From contig JBJLHG010000002.1 of the NCBI GenBank assembly GCA_045564455.1, positions 248,001 through 312,000 of the forward strand: DNA of 64,000 nucleotides, given 5' to 3'. Below the pieces are notes generated by a model that did not search any database, was not told the origin of the DNA, and saw only the letters and a program-made list of their open reading frames with translations. Each line of letters starts with the position of its first letter. Within the stretch, counting starts at the first letter, position 1. The stretch is from CASICS01 sp045564455. Its GTDB lineage: Bacteria; Pseudomonadota; Gammaproteobacteria; Magnimaribacterales; AG-339-G14. The position numbers and the translations under genes were made by a program. Below, one piece after another: positions 25,945-35,478 of the stretch.

Positions 25945-26591
25945 ATAAAACCATTAAAAGCTTTTCAAAAGCAAGATCAAGATCTTCAATTAAAAATAAG
26001 GATTTGCTAAACGACGCAAATAGAGAAATTTTTCAAAAAGAAGAAAATTTTAAAGATTTTAAATTTCTAATCGACGAGTCAAAAATAAATAATCTAGAAA
26101 TAGGTTTTGGGGATGGAAAACATTTATATGAAATGGCGACCTTAAGACCAGAAGAAAATTTTATAGGCGTTGAGGTCTTTGAGTCCGGATTAGCAAATAC
26201 TTATAAAAAAATTGTTTTAAATAAAATTAAAAACTTAAGCATTGTTCAGGGAGACATTGTTCAAATAATTAAAAAGAATGAAAGTATAGAAATATTTGAT
26301 CGGATGTATATCTTATTCCCTGATCCTTGGCCTAAATCCAAGCATAAAAAAAGAAGACTATTGAAAGAAAGATTTCTATCAAAAGTTAATGATCTGATAA
26401 AAAAAAATGGAACATTAATTATTAAAACAGATTGGCAAGATTATGCTGAGGAAATAGAAATAAATTTAAAAAAAATGAATTTTGAATTCAATATAAATTA
26501 TTTAGAAAATCTTTTTAAAACTAAATATGAGCAAATTGCTATTGACGAAGACAGAACGATAGTTAACTTTGAAGTTCAGATAAAATCTTAA
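25941..26591 (+). CDS. trmB: tRNA (guanine-N7-)-methyltransferase
   Basis: SAM-dependent enzyme that forms m7G46 in tRNA variable loops. The 216-residue protein has the SAM motif LEIGFGDGKHL, the ENFIGVEVFESG strand and the TrmB hallmark LFPDPWPKSKHKKRRL. A TTG start overlaps the thiG stop as TTGA, showing coupling. The final 29 bases overlap the end of the convergent rdgB gene, an unusually large tail overlap. Confidence 0.94.
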   Translation: MNKTIKSFSKARSRSSIKNKDLLNDANREIFQKEENFKDFKFLIDESKINNLEIGFGDGKHLYEMATLRPEENFIGVEVFESGLANTYKKIVLNKIKNLSIVQGDIVQIIKKNESIEIFDRMYILFPDPWPKSKHKKRRLLKERFLSKVNDLIKKNGTLIIKTDWQDYAEEIEINLKKMNFEFNINYLENLFKTKYEQIAIDEDRTIVNFEVQIKS

Positions 26592-27150
26592 TCATTTTCT
26601 CAGTAGATATGGTTCTGTGACTTATTTTCATTCTTTCTGTCTTGGAAAGCTCTGCCAAAGTTTGCTCTGAATTTTTTATTTGAAATATTGGATCATAACC
26701 AAATCCTTGAGTACCTCTTGGAATATCTATTATTTTTCCAAAAAGCTCTCCATATGTATATACAGTCTCCTTAGTTTTAAAATTAAAAAAAGATAAAACA
26801 GAAATAAATTTAGCAGCTTTCTCTTTTTGGTTATGCATTTTCCTTAGAAGTTTTTCATTATTAAGATCATCATTAGCCTTATTGCCAGCAAATCTAGCTG
26901 AAAATATCCCCGGAGCGCCGTTTAAAGCTAGAACCTCTAGACCTGAATCATCTCCAAAAGCTGGAAGACCGGTTAACCTAGAAGCAAACTCAGCTTTGAT
27001 AAAAGCATTTTCTTCATAACTGCTTCCAGTTTCATTTATATCTTCACTTGTATATTTAGACAAAGGTATTAACTCAATATCAGTTTTTTCAAACAAGAAA
27101 TCAAATTCTTTAATCTTTCCTGAGTTTTTAGAGGCTAGGACTAACTTCAA
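26563..27150 (-). CDS. rdgB: dITP/XTP pyrophosphatase (RdgB/HAM1)
   Basis: House-cleaning nucleotidase that removes non-canonical purine triphosphates. The 195-residue protein has the start LVLASKNSGKIKEF, TGSSYEENAFIKA, FGDDSGLEV, GAPGIFSARFAG, the GTQGFGYDPIF signature and KMKISHR-like RMKISHRTIS. It overlaps metW by 4 bases (ATGA) and ends the long minus-strand operon. Its end overlaps trmB by 29 bases. Confidence 0.95.
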   Translation of the reverse strand: MKLVLASKNSGKIKEFDFLFEKTDIELIPLSKYTSEDINETGSSYEENAFIKAEFASRLTGLPAFGDDSGLEVLALNGAPGIFSARFAGNKANDDLNNEKLLRKMHNQKEKAAKFISVLSFFNFKTKETVYTYGELFGKIIDIPRGTQGFGYDPIFQIKNSEQTLAELSKTERMKISHRTISTEKMIKILSELQS

Positions 27151-27734
27151 GATTTTTTGAAAATTTTATAAATTGCAATTTCCGCAAATAAATTAGGCAT
27201 TAATTTAGATAAAAATGTGCTTTTTCCAGAATTATTAATCAATTTTCTCTTGGCTATAGTTAGGTTTGCATTTGAACAAAGATCTTCGAAGTCTTTTAAA
27301 GAACACAAATGTAAATTTGGCGTAGAAAACCAGTCATGAGGCAAAGCAGACGATACTGGCATTTTACCAGTAATAAATAATTGAACTCTACATCGAAGAT
27401 TAGCAAAATTTGGAATACTTACGATACATTCGTCTCCAATTCTTACAATTTCTTCCAAAGCAATTTCAGGTTTTTTTAGAGTTTGAAAAGACTGGCTCAT
27501 TAATACAATATCAAAAGACTTATCTCCAAAATTATTTAATCCTTTGTCAATATCTTGCTCTATAACGTTTAAACCTTTTTCAAGACTAAGCTGTATATTT
27601 TTATCTTCAATATCTATTCCTAAACCAACAACATTTAACTCTTTCTTTAATTCAGCTAGCATGGAGCCATCCCCACAACCCAAATCTAAAACTCGAGATT
27701 CTTCGGGGATCCATTTCTTTATAATATTAAACAT
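27147..27734 (-). CDS. metW: methionine biosynthesis protein MetW
   Basis: A methyltransferase-like protein of 195 residues that works with MetX in several proteobacteria. Seen: VLDLGCGDGSMLAEL, GLGIDIEDKNIQLSLEKGLNV (split), FDIVLMSQSFQTL, then PNFANLRCRVQLFITGKMPVSSALPHDWFSTPNLHLC, a typical MetW stretch read in pieces. The start overlaps metX by 8 bases. The pairing with metX supports a role in homoserine acylation, though its exact biochemical function is not settled. Confidence 0.95.
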   Translation of the reverse strand: MFNIIKKWIPEESRVLDLGCGDGSMLAELKKELNVVGLGIDIEDKNIQLSLEKGLNVIEQDIDKGLNNFGDKSFDIVLMSQSFQTLKKPEIALEEIVRIGDECIVSIPNFANLRCRVQLFITGKMPVSSALPHDWFSTPNLHLCSLKDFEDLCSNANLTIAKRKLINNSGKSTFLSKLMPNLFAEIAIYKIFKKS

Positions 27735-28833
27735 CTGAGCTTAAAAAAGTTTTTATTGTTTCGACATATCTTCTATCTGGGAATAAGAAACCATCATGGC
27801 CTTGATATGATTCAATATTTACATAACTGACATTTTTTTTAGCAGCGACTAGAGAATTAACTATTTCTTTAGATCGTTTGGGGGAAAACCTCCAATCGGA
27901 TGAAAAAGAAATTATGAGAAAATCAGACTTAGTTTTATTTAAAGTAGATACTAAATCTCCTTCAAAATATTTAGCGGGATCAAAATAATCCAATGCTTTG
28001 GTCATAAGAAGATATGTGTGAGCATCAAATTTATCTGAAAAATTATCAGCTTGATATCTAAGGTAACTTTCTACTTCAAATTCTACGTCGTATCCATATT
28101 CTATTTTGTCTTTTTTTAAATCTCTATCAAATTTTTCTTTCATAACTTCTTCAGACAAATAAGTTATGTGACCTAACATTCTTGCCAAACCCAAACCTCT
28201 TTTTGGATGATGTGTTCCTTTTTCAAAATCTGGATCGGTAACTATTGACTGACGTGCTACTTCATTAAATGCTATGTTTTGAGCGCTTAATTTTGGAGCA
28301 GCAGCAATCACAACAGCCTTCTTTATTAGATCCGGATAATCGATGGACCATTGAAGAGCTTGCATTCCACCTAAGCTTCCTCCTGCAACAGAGTGCCAGT
28401 AATTAATTTCTAAGAATTCTCTTAAGAGATTTTGGCTGTTTATCCAATCTTTGACTGTAACTAGGGGAAAATCTTTTCCATACTTTTCACCAGTTTCAGG
28501 ATTCAAACTTGAAGGTCCCGTAGAACCATGACATCCGCCTAAATTATTAAGAGAAACTATAAAAAATTTATTTGTATCAAAAGCTTTATCTGGACCAATT
28601 AATTCGTTCCACCATCCAGCTTTTTTTTCATCTTCTTCAGAAAATCCCGCAGCATGATGATTTCCGCTAAGCGCATGACAAATCAAAATAGCATTGTCTT
28701 TATTCTTAGAAAGAGAACCATAAGTTTCATAAATCAGATCAAAGCTTTTTAAGCTTTTTCCTGACTCTAAAACAAATTCATCCTTATAAGAAAAAGTTTC
28801 GGGTTTTATAAAACCTAAAGATTTACTGCTCAT
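27727..28833 (-). CDS. metX: homoserine O-acyltransferase MetX (probably succinyltransferase type)
   Basis: Alpha/beta-hydrolase-fold enzyme of 368 residues that activates homoserine for methionine synthesis. The nucleophile motif is GGSLGGMQALQW; the Asp is in SSDWRFSP and the His in YQGHDGFL. The acid-loop sequence DWRFSP resembles gammaproteobacterial MetX shown to use succinyl-CoA rather than acetyl-CoA; I give this specificity moderate weight. It is coupled to yggT by a 1-base overlap and to metW by 8 bases. Confidence 0.93.
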   Translation of the reverse strand: MSSKSLGFIKPETFSYKDEFVLESGKSLKSFDLIYETYGSLSKNKDNAILICHALSGNHHAAGFSEEDEKKAGWWNELIGPDKAFDTNKFFIVSLNNLGGCHGSTGPSSLNPETGEKYGKDFPLVTVKDWINSQNLLREFLEINYWHSVAGGSLGGMQALQWSIDYPDLIKKAVVIAAAPKLSAQNIAFNEVARQSIVTDPDFEKGTHHPKRGLGLARMLGHITYLSEEVMKEKFDRDLKKDKIEYGYDVEFEVESYLRYQADNFSDKFDAHTYLLMTKALDYFDPAKYFEGDLVSTLNKTKSDFLIISFSSDWRFSPKRSKEIVNSLVAAKKNVSYVNIESYQGHDGFLFPDRRYVETIKTFLSSDV

Positions 28834-29387
28834 TAAAATAATGTTGGGAAGCCCGCAGAAAATCTTAGATTTTCTATAGCTCTATCTACCTGTATTAAAA
28901 TAAAAAAAACAATTATAGGAGAAAAATCTATACCGCCCATTGAAGTTAACCTTTGAAACGGCTTTAAAAGAGGTTGTGTAATATTGTGACAAATGCTTAA
29001 AAAAGGGCTGTTAGAGGAAGGTGCTACCCAAGTTCCTATAATAGATATAAAAAGAGAAAATCTAAGAATTTGAGATACTAAAAAAAACAAACTAAGAGCA
29101 GACCATCCAATTGCATTCAAGAGGCTAAAGTCCAAATCTTTACTAGCACTAAACAAATAAAAAGATACGAGCTTTAAATCTATAATCCAGAAAGCACACG
29201 CAAGGTCTATCCCAAATAAAATTGGTAAGAAAAATCTAAAAGGTTTGCAAAAAGGATCTAAGGTCGAAAAAGACATTTTTACAATAGGATTTAACAGGCT
29301 TACTTGAAAAAATCTAAATAAAAGATAAAAAGTAAAAACAATTGCCAGAAGGTTTGTTAAAACAGAAGATGCATACAAAGGATCCAT
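28833..29387 (-). CDS. YggT family membrane protein
   Basis: A 184-residue integral membrane protein with two YggT repeats: helices followed by LNPIVKMSFSTLDPFCKPFRFFLP and by a second copy, SICHNITQPLLKPFQRLTSMGGIDFSPIIVFFIL (read in pieces). Function is unknown, but it is often placed next to proC and yggS, as here, and has been tied to osmotic tolerance or cell-envelope roles in some bacteria. Both junctions are 1-base overlaps (TAATG). Confidence 0.92.
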   Translation of the reverse strand: MDPLYASSVLTNLLAIVFTFYLLFRFFQVSLLNPIVKMSFSTLDPFCKPFRFFLPILFGIDLACAFWIIDLKLVSFYLFSASKDLDFSLLNAIGWSALSLFFLVSQILRFSLFISIIGTWVAPSSNSPFLSICHNITQPLLKPFQRLTSMGGIDFSPIIVFFILIQVDRAIENLRFSAGFPTLF

Positions 29388-30172
29388 TACTCTCCTAATG
29401 ATTTAGATTTATCGATAGCTTCATTTATAGCATCCTGCCATATTTTTTTAATACCTGAAGCATCAATTTTAGCTAAAGCTGCTTCTGTAACTCCACCTTT
29501 TGAAGCAACCATGGTTTTTATATCTTTAAACCTCTTAGACTCTTCGCTTGATTTATGAATAAAGGAAGTTCCATCTAATAGGTCTCTAATCCATGACTCA
29601 GGATCATTAAAGCCATGTTCTTTAGCTATTTCACTCAGCGTATCGGAGAGATGACTTATGTATGCTGGACCAGCTCCAAAAATTGCAGTGAAAGCATCAA
29701 ATTGATCTTCATCAATCTGAATGCACCTGCCTAGTAAACTGAGAAGATTTATTACGCTAGACTCATTAGTTTTAGATTCTGTGTATATTGCAATTGGACT
29801 AGAACCGCTACTTATTCCTAATGTAGGCATAGCTCTATAAATATTTTCGTAACCATCGAGTTGTTTTTTAAGCTTTTCAAATTTTAAACCTGCTACGAAA
29901 GAAATAAGTACCTGAGACGAAAGAAAATTAGAAATAGTTGAATTAACTTCATCTGCTATATTAGGCTTAACTGTTAGAAATATTACCTCCGAGCTCTCGA
30001 TTACTTCTTTGATATCAGTATATTGAACTCCTAAATTTGTTATTTCTTCACTTTCGACAGGATCAAATGCAAAGATTTTAAAACTTGGAGCCAATCGCTC
30101 AATGGCATGTCTACCTAAATTTCCAGTTCCAATAAAACCTATAGTTTTTAAATCTTTAATTTCTTTCACCAA
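29387..30172 (-). CDS. proC: pyrroline-5-carboxylate reductase
   Basis: Last step of proline synthesis, reducing P5C with NAD(P)H. The 261-residue protein has the Rossmann motif GFIGTGNLG, VIFLTVKPNIADEV, FVAGLKFEKL, the RAMPTLGISSGSS substrate segment, AIFGAGPAYI and the C-terminal VASKGGVTEAAL. It overlaps yggS by 17 bases upstream and yggT by 1 base downstream, in the conserved yggS-proC-yggT order. Confidence 0.95.
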   Translation of the reverse strand: MVKEIKDLKTIGFIGTGNLGRHAIERLAPSFKIFAFDPVESEEITNLGVQYTDIKEVIESSEVIFLTVKPNIADEVNSTISNFLSSQVLISFVAGLKFEKLKKQLDGYENIYRAMPTLGISSGSSPIAIYTESKTNESSVINLLSLLGRCIQIDEDQFDAFTAIFGAGPAYISHLSDTLSEIAKEHGFNDPESWIRDLLDGTSFIHKSSEESKRFKDIKTMVASKGGVTEAALAKIDASGIKKIWQDAINEAIDKSKSLGE

Positions 30173-30836
30173 ATATTCCTGTACCTATTCTAATCATTGT
30201 TGATCCACTTTCTATTGCTAACTTATAGTCGTTCGTCATACCCATTGATATTTCATCTGCATCAATAAGTTTAGATTGTAATTTTTTCGATAACAAAAAA
30301 GTTTTATTAAAACTATTTTTCAGCAACCCTTCACTAGTGTCATTTTTAGGTATTACCATTATTCCTTTTAAAATTAGGTTATTAAGACTATCTATTTCCT
30401 TTGCTAAATCCATAAGATCTTCTTCCAGCACTCCTGATTTAGACTCTTCACAATCTATATTAATTTGAATCAAAATATTAATAGTCTTATCTTTTGGACA
30501 ATATTTAGATAACAGTCTTGCAGTTTTGATTCTATCAACGGTATGAACCCAATCAAAGTTTTCAGCTATTTCTTTGCATTTATTAGACTGAATACTTCCA
30601 ATAAAGTGCCAAATTATTTCTTTCCCTTTTAAAGATTCTTTTTTTTCAAGAGCTTCTTGAAGATAATTTTCTCCAAAATTCTTTATGCCGCAACTATAAG
30701 CTTCGGATATTAGCTCTTTTGATTTTTTTTTGCTTACCGCAATTATTTTTACTGAATCTTCATTTTTATTTCTAAGTAGCAGAGTCTCTTTGACCGATAA
30801 AAAAGTTTTAGAAATTTTTTCATTAATTTCTGACAT
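30156..30836 (-). CDS. YggS family PLP-binding protein
   Basis: The 226-residue PLP homeostasis protein (PLPBP family). The lysine that binds PLP is in IIAVSKKKS near residue 35. Other motifs are FGENYLQEALEK, WHFIGSIQSNK, VHTVDRIKTA, ISMGMTNDY (family SMGMSxD) and MIRIGTGIFGER. It has no known catalytic role; loss disturbs vitamin B6 pools and amino-acid metabolism. It begins on the last base of the argS stop. Confidence 0.95.
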   Translation of the reverse strand: MSEINEKISKTFLSVKETLLLRNKNEDSVKIIAVSKKKSKELISEAYSCGIKNFGENYLQEALEKKESLKGKEIIWHFIGSIQSNKCKEIAENFDWVHTVDRIKTARLLSKYCPKDKTINILIQINIDCEESKSGVLEEDLMDLAKEIDSLNNLILKGIMVIPKNDTSEGLLKNSFNKTFLLSKKLQSKLIDADEISMGMTNDYKLAIESGSTMIRIGTGIFGERN

Positions 30837-32551
30837 TACATTTTTTCAGGAGTAGAGATGGACAAAAGATCAAAACCACTTTTTATAGTTCTTTTGATCC
30901 CTAGGAGCAAGACATATTTAGCATTTCTAGTTTTGGAATCATCATCGATAATTACTTCAGAATTATAATAAGTATGGAATTTTGAGGCTAAATCTCTTAA
31001 ATAAAAACAAATAGGATGAATTTCGAGATCTCTATAAGATTGTTCTAATACATCCTGATACGATTCAATAAAAGAAATAATTTCAGATTCTTGTGAGCCA
31101 TTCAACTTTGATAGATTTTCTATTCCTTCTTCGATATCAAAGCTCATTCCTCTCTTTACTAATTCTTTTTCCAAGCTACAGATTCTGGCATAGGCATATT
31201 GAATATAATAAACAGGATTATTTTTATTTTCAGCAGTAGCTACATCTATATCAAAATCTAAAGATTGGTCTCCTTTTCTAGCTAAGAAAAAAAATCTTGC
31301 TGCATCGATACCAACTTCATCAATAAGACTACTTAAAGTAATAAATTCTCCTGCTCTAGTAGACATTGAAACAAGTTTTCCTTTTCTCAAAAGCGAAACA
31401 AATTGAATAAAAATAGTTTTGAGTATGTTTGTGTCTAATTTAAGAGCTTTAATGGCCCCCTCAATTCTTGGTAAATATCCATGATGATCTGCTCCCCAAA
31501 CATTAATTAATAAATCAAAATTTCTTTGATATTTCAAATTATGATATGCGATATCTGATGCAAAATAGGTGGGCTCACTATTTTCTCTAATAAAAACTCT
31601 ATCTTTTTCATCACCATGCTTTGAAGAACGAAACCAAGTTGCACCTTCTTTTTCAAATAAATTATTCTTTGCTTCAAGATTTTTTCTAGTAATTTCAAAA
31701 TCATTTTCCTTGCTATCAGATTGGTTATAAAGAGTTGATTCATTAAACCAAACGTTATGATTAACTCTAAATTTTTTTAGATCTTCTTTAATTTTTTTTA
31801 TTTCTTCCTCGATGGAAAAATTTATTAAAAGGTCGAAGTCTTTAAAATTATTTTTAACAAATGCATTCATTTCATTAAAGTTTTTAATTTTATTAAAGTC
31901 ATCAGGGTTAGTTAAAACAAAATTCTCTTTAAATAATTTTTTTGCTTTTGCTGCAGTTTCCTTGACGTAATCTCCTTGATAGCAATCATCAGGAAAATGT
32001 ACATCAATTTCAAAAAGCATTTGGTATCTTAAAAAAACACTTAAACCTAAAGTTTCTGATTGAAGCCCTCTATCATTTACATAATATTCTTGAGTAACTT
32101 TATTTCCTGCTCTAATTAATAGATTTGAAAGAGCAGAGCCAAAAGCAGCACCTCTTCCATGACCAACATGTATAGGACCAGTTGGATTACAAGAAACATA
32201 TTCGACAAGAATATTTATAGGCTCCTTTTCATTGATAGGAAAATAAGAAGTATCTTCCTGAATTAGTTTTTTTAAATATTTTAGTGAAGCATCCCTTGTT
32301 AGAAAAAAATTTATAAAACCAGGACCTGCAATTTCAACTTTTTCTAGCCATTCAATTTTTTTTATTTGAGAAATTATTTCTTTGGCTAATTCTTGTGGAT
32401 TTTTATTGAGTTCCTTGGATAGAACCATAGCTATATTAGAGGTCCAATCTCCGTGAAGTTCTGATTTAGTTCTAAGGATTTCGGCAGAGCGCTTTTTATC
32501 AGTCAAACCTAAGACTATTCCATCTAACAGTTTCTGAATGTCTTCTTTCAC
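30836..32551 (-). CDS. argS: arginyl-tRNA synthetase
   Basis: Class I synthetase of 571 residues. Seen: N-terminal Arg-S domain (TSNIAMVLSKELNKNP), the HIGH motif as GPIHVGHGRG near residue 125, YVNDRGLQ, WGADHHGYLPRI, the KMSKS-region variant LVSMSTRAGEF and a C-terminal anticodon-binding helical domain with YIQYAYARI. It lies directly after efp (no gap), an arrangement that would tie its expression to the efp promoter. Confidence 0.97.
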   Translation of the reverse strand: MKEDIQKLLDGIVLGLTDKKRSAEILRTKSELHGDWTSNIAMVLSKELNKNPQELAKEIISQIKKIEWLEKVEIAGPGFINFFLTRDASLKYLKKLIQEDTSYFPINEKEPINILVEYVSCNPTGPIHVGHGRGAAFGSALSNLLIRAGNKVTQEYYVNDRGLQSETLGLSVFLRYQMLFEIDVHFPDDCYQGDYVKETAAKAKKLFKENFVLTNPDDFNKIKNFNEMNAFVKNNFKDFDLLINFSIEEEIKKIKEDLKKFRVNHNVWFNESTLYNQSDSKENDFEITRKNLEAKNNLFEKEGATWFRSSKHGDEKDRVFIRENSEPTYFASDIAYHNLKYQRNFDLLINVWGADHHGYLPRIEGAIKALKLDTNILKTIFIQFVSLLRKGKLVSMSTRAGEFITLSSLIDEVGIDAARFFFLARKGDQSLDFDIDVATAENKNNPVYYIQYAYARICSLEKELVKRGMSFDIEEGIENLSKLNGSQESEIISFIESYQDVLEQSYRDLEIHPICFYLRDLASKFHTYYNSEVIIDDDSKTRNAKYVLLLGIKRTIKSGFDLLSISTPEKM

Positions 32552-33118
32552 TTATTTAACTCGGCTTTGGTATTCATTGGTTCTAGTATCTATTTTTACT
32601 ACATCACCTTGATTAATGAACAAAGGAACCTTAACTTCTAAATCATTAGCTAACTTAGCCGATTTTAAAGTGTTGGTTGTAGTATCTCCTTTGAAGCCAG
32701 GCTCAGTTTCTACAATCTCTATCTCAGCAAAAGTATCTATTTCTACAGAAACTAGTGTATTTTCCCACAAAGCTATTTCGTAAGTCTCTCCCTCTTTTAC
32801 CCATAAACTTTTTGATCCCATTATTTCTAAATCAAAATTAATTTGTTCATAAGTTTTTAAATCCATAAAAATAGCACTTTTACCTTCTTTATATAAATAT
32901 TGCATATTAGAATTAGAAATATCAGCTTTTTCAACAGACTCTCCGGTTTTAAAAGTTTTATCTAAAACTCTGCCAGAAATTAAATTTTTATATTTAACAC
33001 GCATTACTGCTTGGCCTTTACCGGGCTTATGAAAGTCGTTTTCTATTATTTCGCAAAGCTCATTTTCTATAATTACTTTTAAACCAGATCTAAATTCGTT
33101 TGTGCTGATTTGTGCCAT
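32552..33118 (-). CDS. efp: translation elongation factor P
   Basis: EF-P relieves ribosome stalling at polyproline. The 188-residue, three-domain protein has the loop HKPGKGQA with Lys34, the residue modified by beta-lysine in bacteria using EpmA/EpmB. Other family blocks: FKTGESVEKAD, MQYLYKEG, VEIDTFAEIEIVETEPG, TNTLKSAKL and the C-terminal IDTRTNEYQSRVK. The modification genes are not in the window. It is first in an eight-gene minus-strand operon, with AAGGAG upstream of the ATG. Confidence 0.97.
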   Translation of the reverse strand: MAQISTNEFRSGLKVIIENELCEIIENDFHKPGKGQAVMRVKYKNLISGRVLDKTFKTGESVEKADISNSNMQYLYKEGKSAIFMDLKTYEQINFDLEIMGSKSLWVKEGETYEIALWENTLVSVEIDTFAEIEIVETEPGFKGDTTTNTLKSAKLANDLEVKVPLFINQGDVVKIDTRTNEYQSRVK

Positions 33119-33320
33119 ATTGTATTACTCCTTATTAAATGTAAGCTTTGCTATATGAGACATATTGTGGTTAATAAAAAAACGACTTAATGTTGCATAA
33201 TTAGAATCAAAATTTTAAAGTACCATGCTTAATGTGTAGTTTACATAAGAGAAGACAAAATTTTTTATTTTTTCCATTTTAAAAAGTACTATAAAGATTA
33301 TTTTAGGAGCAAGAAATTTC
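33119..33320. promoter_or_regulatory. 202-base divergent promoter region between efp and the TonB2 operon
   Basis: This is the largest gap in the window. Toward the plus strand I see TTTACA (33240-33245) 17 bases before TTTTAT, a second -10-like TATAAA at 33290-33295, and AGGAG at 33305-33309 before the DUF3450 start. An imperfect inverted pair (TGTGTA...TTACATA) lies at about 33233-33247. Toward the minus strand AAGGAG precedes efp. None of these is strong enough to assign a regulator, and no Fur-like palindrome is seen. Confidence 0.45.
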
Positions 33321-34085
33321 ATGAAAAGATATTTTAATAAAACTTTATTAATAACTTCATTTTTGATTTTATCAATTAACGTTTCGAGTCAATTGGACTC
33401 TGTAATGGATGAAAATAAAGGCAGAACACAAGCAGCAGCTGTTTCACAAGCAAAAATTGATTCAACTCAAATTAAAACTGATAAAGCCTCAACTGAATAT
33501 AAAAGCGTTAGTAAACAGATCGAGGGTTTAAAGGTTTATAACGCTCAAAAAAGAAAGCAAATCAAAAGGCAAGTTGAGCGCATGAAAGAAATAGAAAAAA
33601 CTATGAAATACGCATCAGTTCTTCAAAGACAAATACCGCCTCTAGCAAGAAGAATGCATGCTGGACTAGAGCAGTTCGTTGCATTAGATCTTCCTTTTAG
33701 CTCTGGAGAAAGAACAGAAAGACTTAAATTCATTCAAGATGCTTTGGATAATCCAACAGTTTCTCCTGCAGAAAAACTTAGGCAGGTACTTGAAGGCTTT
33801 GATATTGAAGCTGAATATGGAAGAAAAATAGACACTTATAAAGACACTATTCTAATTGGAGATCAAGAAAGAGACGTAAACATCCTTAGAGTTGGAAGAC
33901 TTGTCCTTGCTTATCAAACCTCTGATTTAGATAGAACAGGTATTTGGAACAAAGAAACAAAATCTTGGGAAAATCTTCCAGGAAGATATAGGGGTGTTGT
34001 GCGAGATGGAATAAGCATGGCTAAAAAACTTAAGACGGTAGATATGCTTGAACTGCCAGTTCCTGCAGCGGAGATAGTTCAATGA
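33321..34085 (+). CDS. DUF3450 periplasmic coiled-coil protein of the TonB2 system
   Basis: A 254-residue exported protein (signal near residues 6-24, ending around NVSSQ) with a long heptad-like helix from about 45 to 115. It then has LQRQIPPLARRMHAGLEQFVALDLPF and ERTERLKFIQDALDNPTVSPAEKLRQVLEGFDIE, hallmarks of DUF3450 (read in pieces). Such proteins are encoded at the head of TonB2-type operons in marine Gammaproteobacteria. Their role is thought to be structural or energising within the periplasm. It overlaps the next gene by 4 bases. Confidence 0.92.
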   Translation: MKRYFNKTLLITSFLILSINVSSQLDSVMDENKGRTQAAAVSQAKIDSTQIKTDKASTEYKSVSKQIEGLKVYNAQKRKQIKRQVERMKEIEKTMKYASVLQRQIPPLARRMHAGLEQFVALDLPFSSGERTERLKFIQDALDNPTVSPAEKLRQVLEGFDIEAEYGRKIDTYKDTILIGDQERDVNILRVGRLVLAYQTSDLDRTGIWNKETKSWENLPGRYRGVVRDGISMAKKLKTVDMLELPVPAAEIVQ

Positions 34086-35476
34086 AAAATATATTTAAAA
34101 TCTTTTTAATCATTTCTATTGCTTTTGGATCTTTCTTCTCACTTGCACAAGAAGATAAGCCTCAATCAGAAGCCTTGAATTTAGAAGAGCTTCTTGATTT
34201 GGTTAAAGCTGGAAAATTTGCTGAATCTGAAGAGGCTACTAAAAGAGAGAACAGATTCTCTAAAGAAAAAAATAGACAACAAACCTTATTAGCTAATGCA
34301 AAAGCAGAAAGAGCTAAGTTAGAGGCCATAGCTACAAATCTTGAAACAAGATTTGAAGCAAACGATGCAAAATTAACTCTTCTAGAAGAACAATTGAAAA
34401 CAAGACTTGGCTCTCTTTATGAAACATTTGGGCATCTTCAAGGAGTTGCTTCTGATACAGAAGACTATTTTAAAACAGCCATAACGTCAGGTCAGTTTGG
34501 TAAAGAAAGAGAGGAGTTTTTAGGCGAACTAGCTAAAAAAATGGGAGAGGGTGTCAGTGTTGCAACAATTGAGGAAATTGAGCAACTTTGGTACGAACTT
34601 TCAAGAGAGCTTGTTGCATCGGGAAATGTTCAAAGATTTTCGGCCACCGTTATAGATAATGATGGCGAATCATCAGAGCAAGATGTTGTTAGGGTCGGTA
34701 ACTTTAATGCAGTTGCTGAAGGACAATATCTTACGTATCTTTCTAAACGGGGAGCTTATGAAACTTTGCCTAAACAACCTGGAAGATATCTAGATGGTAC
34801 ATATGATGTTTTTGATGAGGATTCCGGTTTTGTCCAATTCGCACTAGATCCAACAGGTCCACAAGGCGGAGCTTTATTGGTTAATTTAATTTCTTTACCT
34901 TCTTTCTTTGAGCAAATTCAATATGGAAGAATAACTGGTTATACAATAATTGTATTATTTCTAATAGCTATCGGTGTTTTTGGATGGCGTTTCTATGCAT
35001 TATTTACAATAAATGGGAATGTTAAAAAACAAGCGGCTGGAGAAGTAGCTGGTGATAATCCCTTATCAAGAATATTTGCTGTTGCGGATCAAAACAAAAC
35101 AGATACTGAAACTTTAGAGCTTAAATTATCAGAACAGATTCTTATAGAAAGAGCTGAAATAGATCAGTACATATGGGTAGTTAGGTTAATTTCTGTTATC
35201 TCACCTCTTCTTGGTTTATTTGGAACAATTATTGGAATGATAAATACCTTCCAGGCAATTACATTATTTGGTACTGGAGATCCTAAAACTATGGCTGGAG
35301 GAATTTCCGAGGCCTTAGTAACAACAATGCTTGGACTAATGTGTGCTATTCCTACTACGTTTATGGCAGCGGCATTATCAAATTATTCCAAAGGAATATT
35401 GGCTATTTTAGAAGAACAAAGCACAGGTATGGTTGCAGTCAGATCAGAAGAAACTCATTCAGGTAGCAGTATCTAA
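34082..35476 (+). CDS. TtpC-like MotA/TolQ/ExbB proton-channel protein with periplasmic N-domain
   Basis: A 464-residue ExbB-family protein. A signal segment (residues 1-22) leads to a coiled-coil periplasmic region of some 250 residues (ENRFSKEKNRQQTLLANAKAE). Three TM helices follow near 285-305, 365-388 and 400-430, with the channel signature SPLLGLFGTIIGMINTF and GGISEALVTTMLGLMCAIPTTF. This matches TtpC, the extra ExbB-like component of TonB2 systems, rather than the short ExbB. It precedes the standard exbB by 2 bases. Confidence 0.92.
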   Translation: MKNIFKIFLIISIAFGSFFSLAQEDKPQSEALNLEELLDLVKAGKFAESEEATKRENRFSKEKNRQQTLLANAKAERAKLEAIATNLETRFEANDAKLTLLEEQLKTRLGSLYETFGHLQGVASDTEDYFKTAITSGQFGKEREEFLGELAKKMGEGVSVATIEEIEQLWYELSRELVASGNVQRFSATVIDNDGESSEQDVVRVGNFNAVAEGQYLTYLSKRGAYETLPKQPGRYLDGTYDVFDEDSGFVQFALDPTGPQGGALLVNLISLPSFFEQIQYGRITGYTIIVLFLIAIGVFGWRFYALFTINGNVKKQAAGEVAGDNPLSRIFAVADQNKTDTETLELKLSEQILIERAEIDQYIWVVRLISVISPLLGLFGTIIGMINTFQAITLFGTGDPKTMAGGISEALVTTMLGLMCAIPTTFMAAALSNYSKGILAILEEQSTGMVAVRSEETHSGSSI

Positions 35477-35478
35477 AA

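Noticed and set aside
33119..33320. Fur or other iron box before the TonB2 operon
   Set aside because: No 19-base palindrome close to a Fur consensus was found; only a loose TGTGTA/TTACATA pair.
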